A stretch of 7,145 nt of DNA, taken from the NCBI GenBank assembly GCA_030754395.1, contig JASMAJ010000040.1, forward strand, positions 1 to 7,145. Direction: 5' to 3'. This stretch comes from Candidatus Thalassarchaeaceae archaeon (lineage in GTDB: Archaea > Thermoplasmatota > Poseidoniia > Poseidoniales > Thalassarchaeaceae). The notes under the pieces were generated by a model. That model ran no database searches and was not told the DNA's origin. It saw nothing but the letters and a program-made list of their open reading frames with translations. Below are positions 6,029 to 7,145 of the stretch, one piece after another. The position numbers and the translations under genes are program-made. Every line of letters starts with the position of its first letter. The stretch's first letter is position 1.

Positions 6029-7033
6029 GTGAAGTTGCACTATGATTGGCGAATGGCACGTGTCATCGATGATGATGGCGTAGTCATTGATGAAGTCATT
6101 TGGACTTCTAAACGCTCTGCTGGTATTGTTGCCGACCGCTTATTCGATTTGCAACGTGGTCGATTAAGTGCAGAGGCCAGAGTGCTTACCGAGCGTTTTC
6201 CCGATGCAGAAGTTGACTCTATGGGAGCAATGTCTGATCTGGATTGGCCTTCTCTTGAAGATGATGAGCTGAAAATTTTTGAAGCCGCAGCACCTATTCT
6301 TGCCAAAAGAGGAGTTGCAAATGCAGCAGGTGATGTTGATCGCCGTCTAGATATGCTTGTCTCTTCTGCAGCAGAACTACGATCTTCCTGGACTACAAAT
6401 GAGTCGCGATGTGTTGAATGGACTGGATTATTTCTTTCAGAAGTAGATCTTGATGCTCAGCGAAATGATATTCCAGAAGCAATTGCTGAAGCAGATTCGA
6501 TCGAATCTGCAGCCTCGATTCTGGGTGTTTCTGCACCCGCTTATTCTCCTTCTGATATTGAGTGGGAGGCTCTTAGAGACCATGCAAAGGGGGTAGTGGA
6601 ACTTACTGAGAGATTAAGTTCTCATGAGGATGCTATTCGTGATATTGCTCAACAGCATGTCCCTTCACTTTCTGCCCTAATCGGTCCTCTTGGAGCAGCT
6701 CGCTTAGTTACTCTCGCTGGTGGAAGAGAGCGTCTTGCTCGAATGCCATCAGGTTCTCTGCAGGTATTAGGAGCTCATGCGGCAATGGCCGCTCACCGCC
6801 GTGGTGCTCCTCCTCCAAAACATGGAGCAATTCTATTCAGTATGCCTCAAATTTCCAAATCACCACGTTGGGTTCGGGGTAAGATTGCTCGTTTCCTTGC
6901 AGGGAAGGCTTCCATCGCCGTTCGCTGTGATCATTTTGGGGGTGAGCCATGGAGGGATGAGCAAGTATCTGCGATTCATCTTGAAACTGAGGCAATTAAG
7001 GCAAAATTCCCCAAGCCCCCTAAGCGTAGGTGA
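6029..7033 (+). CDS. nop5: Nop5 (Nop56/58-like), box C/D RNP core protein
   Basis: A 334-residue scaffold of the archaeal box C/D RNP. It bridges L7Ae-bound guide RNA to fibrillarin for rRNA 2'-O-methylation. Residues 1-65 match the small N-terminal domain that binds fibrillarin (VIDDDGVVIDEVIW). A helical region at about 140-210 corresponds to the dimerising coiled coil. The NOP domain spans about 207-305 and is unmistakable: VPSLSALIGPLGAARLVTLAGG, MPSGSLQVLGA, GAPPPKHG and RGKIARFLAGKASIAVRCDHF. It ends at KPPKRR, without the long Lys/Glu tail of some homologues. The start is uncertain. GTG at 6029 gives the N-terminal strand the usual length. ATG 5990 and ATG 5966 would add 13 or 21 residues not expected in the family, and ATG 6053 would cut the first strand. 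The frame stays open back to 5627, but that part is the antisense of crcB. It is followed directly by fibrillarin. Confidence 0.92.
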   Translation: MKLHYDWRMARVIDDDGVVIDEVIWTSKRSAGIVADRLFDLQRGRLSAEARVLTERFPDAEVDSMGAMSDLDWPSLEDDELKIFEAAAPILAKRGVANAAGDVDRRLDMLVSSAAELRSSWTTNESRCVEWTGLFLSEVDLDAQRNDIPEAIAEADSIESAASILGVSAPAYSPSDIEWEALRDHAKGVVELTERLSSHEDAIRDIAQQHVPSLSALIGPLGAARLVTLAGGRERLARMPSGSLQVLGAHAAMAAHRRGAPPPKHGAILFSMPQISKSPRWVRGKIARFLAGKASIAVRCDHFGGEPWRDEQVSAIHLETEAIKAKFPKPPKRR

Positions 7034-7034
7034 T
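7026..7034 (+). promoter_or_regulatory. Fibrillarin ribosome binding site overlapping the nop5 stop
   Basis: GTAGGTGAT contains the nop5 TGA stop (7031-7033) and lies four bases before the TTG start at 7039. The overlap suggests translational coupling of the two box C/D proteins. It is identical to the nine bases before PCNA. Confidence 0.65.
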
Positions 7035-7038
7035 TTCT

Positions 7039-7145
7039 TTGGCAAAACCAGTCCAACTAGGTTGGGGAGTACGCCGAGAAGGCCGCAGTCTATGGACAAG
7101 AAATGCGGTCAAAGGGGTCTCAGTAAGAGGCGAGAGACGCAAGAG
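7039..7145 (+). CDS. flpA: Fibrillarin N-terminus (box C/D RNA-guided 2'-O-methyltransferase), cut by the window end
   Basis: Thirty-five codons are visible from a TTG start, with no stop before the window ends. The translation MAKPVQLGWGVRREG continues with RSLWTRNAVKGVSVRGERRK, which fits the archaeal fibrillarin start. There the pattern is an acidic or Gly-Ser turn, then [IL]-x-T-[KR]-N-x-V-x-G-x-x-V-x-G-E-R. The methyltransferase domain itself lies beyond the window. Position strengthens the call: nop5 and fibrillarin are neighbours in most archaea, and here they are separated by five bases with a ribosome binding site overlapping the nop5 stop. Fibrillarin uses S-adenosylmethionine to methylate the rRNA ribose chosen by the guide RNA. 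The TTG start is supported by GTAGGTGAT four bases upstream. Confidence 0.8.
   Translation, partial: MAKPVQLGWGVRREGRSLWTRNAVKGVSVRGERRK

Overview
This window looks like a piece of a planktonic archaeal genome, most likely a marine Thermoplasmatota (Marine Group II/III, Poseidoniales-like). The case rests on archaeal information-processing genes: a PCNA sliding clamp, a TFS/TFIIS-like cleavage factor, Nop5, and the start of fibrillarin. Other signs are compact packing, GTG and TTG starts, and two ribosome binding sites containing GGTGAT, the complement of the archaeal 16S tail. The lineage is an inference from gene content; no 16S gene is present.

Layout. At the left edge, the 3' part of a plus-strand gene (1-603) encodes a protein with a weak formylglycine-generating-enzyme-like region and two C-terminal membrane helices. 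It meets a minus-strand gene tail to tail, with no base between the two stop codons. Six minus-strand genes then run leftward in transcription order from about 5940 to 604: fluoride channel CrcB, TFS, PCNA, a membrane family 2 glycosyltransferase, an Asp-box (BNR) lipoprotein, and an NAD(P)-binding atypical SDR. To the right, nop5 and fibrillarin run on the plus strand, divergent from crcB. No gap between genes exceeds about 115 bases. I see no tRNA, rRNA, CRISPR array, transposase or attachment site.

How the genes fit together. nop5 and fibrillarin form the protein core of the box C/D RNP that 2'-O-methylates rRNA. The fibrillarin ribosome binding site overlaps the nop5 stop codon, so the two are probably translationally coupled. 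tfs and pcna are transcription and replication housekeeping genes, each with a candidate promoter of its own; both upstream regions carry TTATT(T)CGACAC. The glycosyltransferase, Asp-box lipoprotein and SDR look like an envelope-related accessory run read in the same direction. The lipoprotein and SDR are visibly richer in G+C than the flanking genes in hand-counted samples, which hints at a separate origin.

I found no clearly new system. The best leads are a 10-bp perfect inverted repeat that places the glycosyltransferase start codon in its loop, the shared element upstream of tfs and pcna, a CrcB channel with one conserved Phe-box residue replaced by Met, and the surface-protein run itself.
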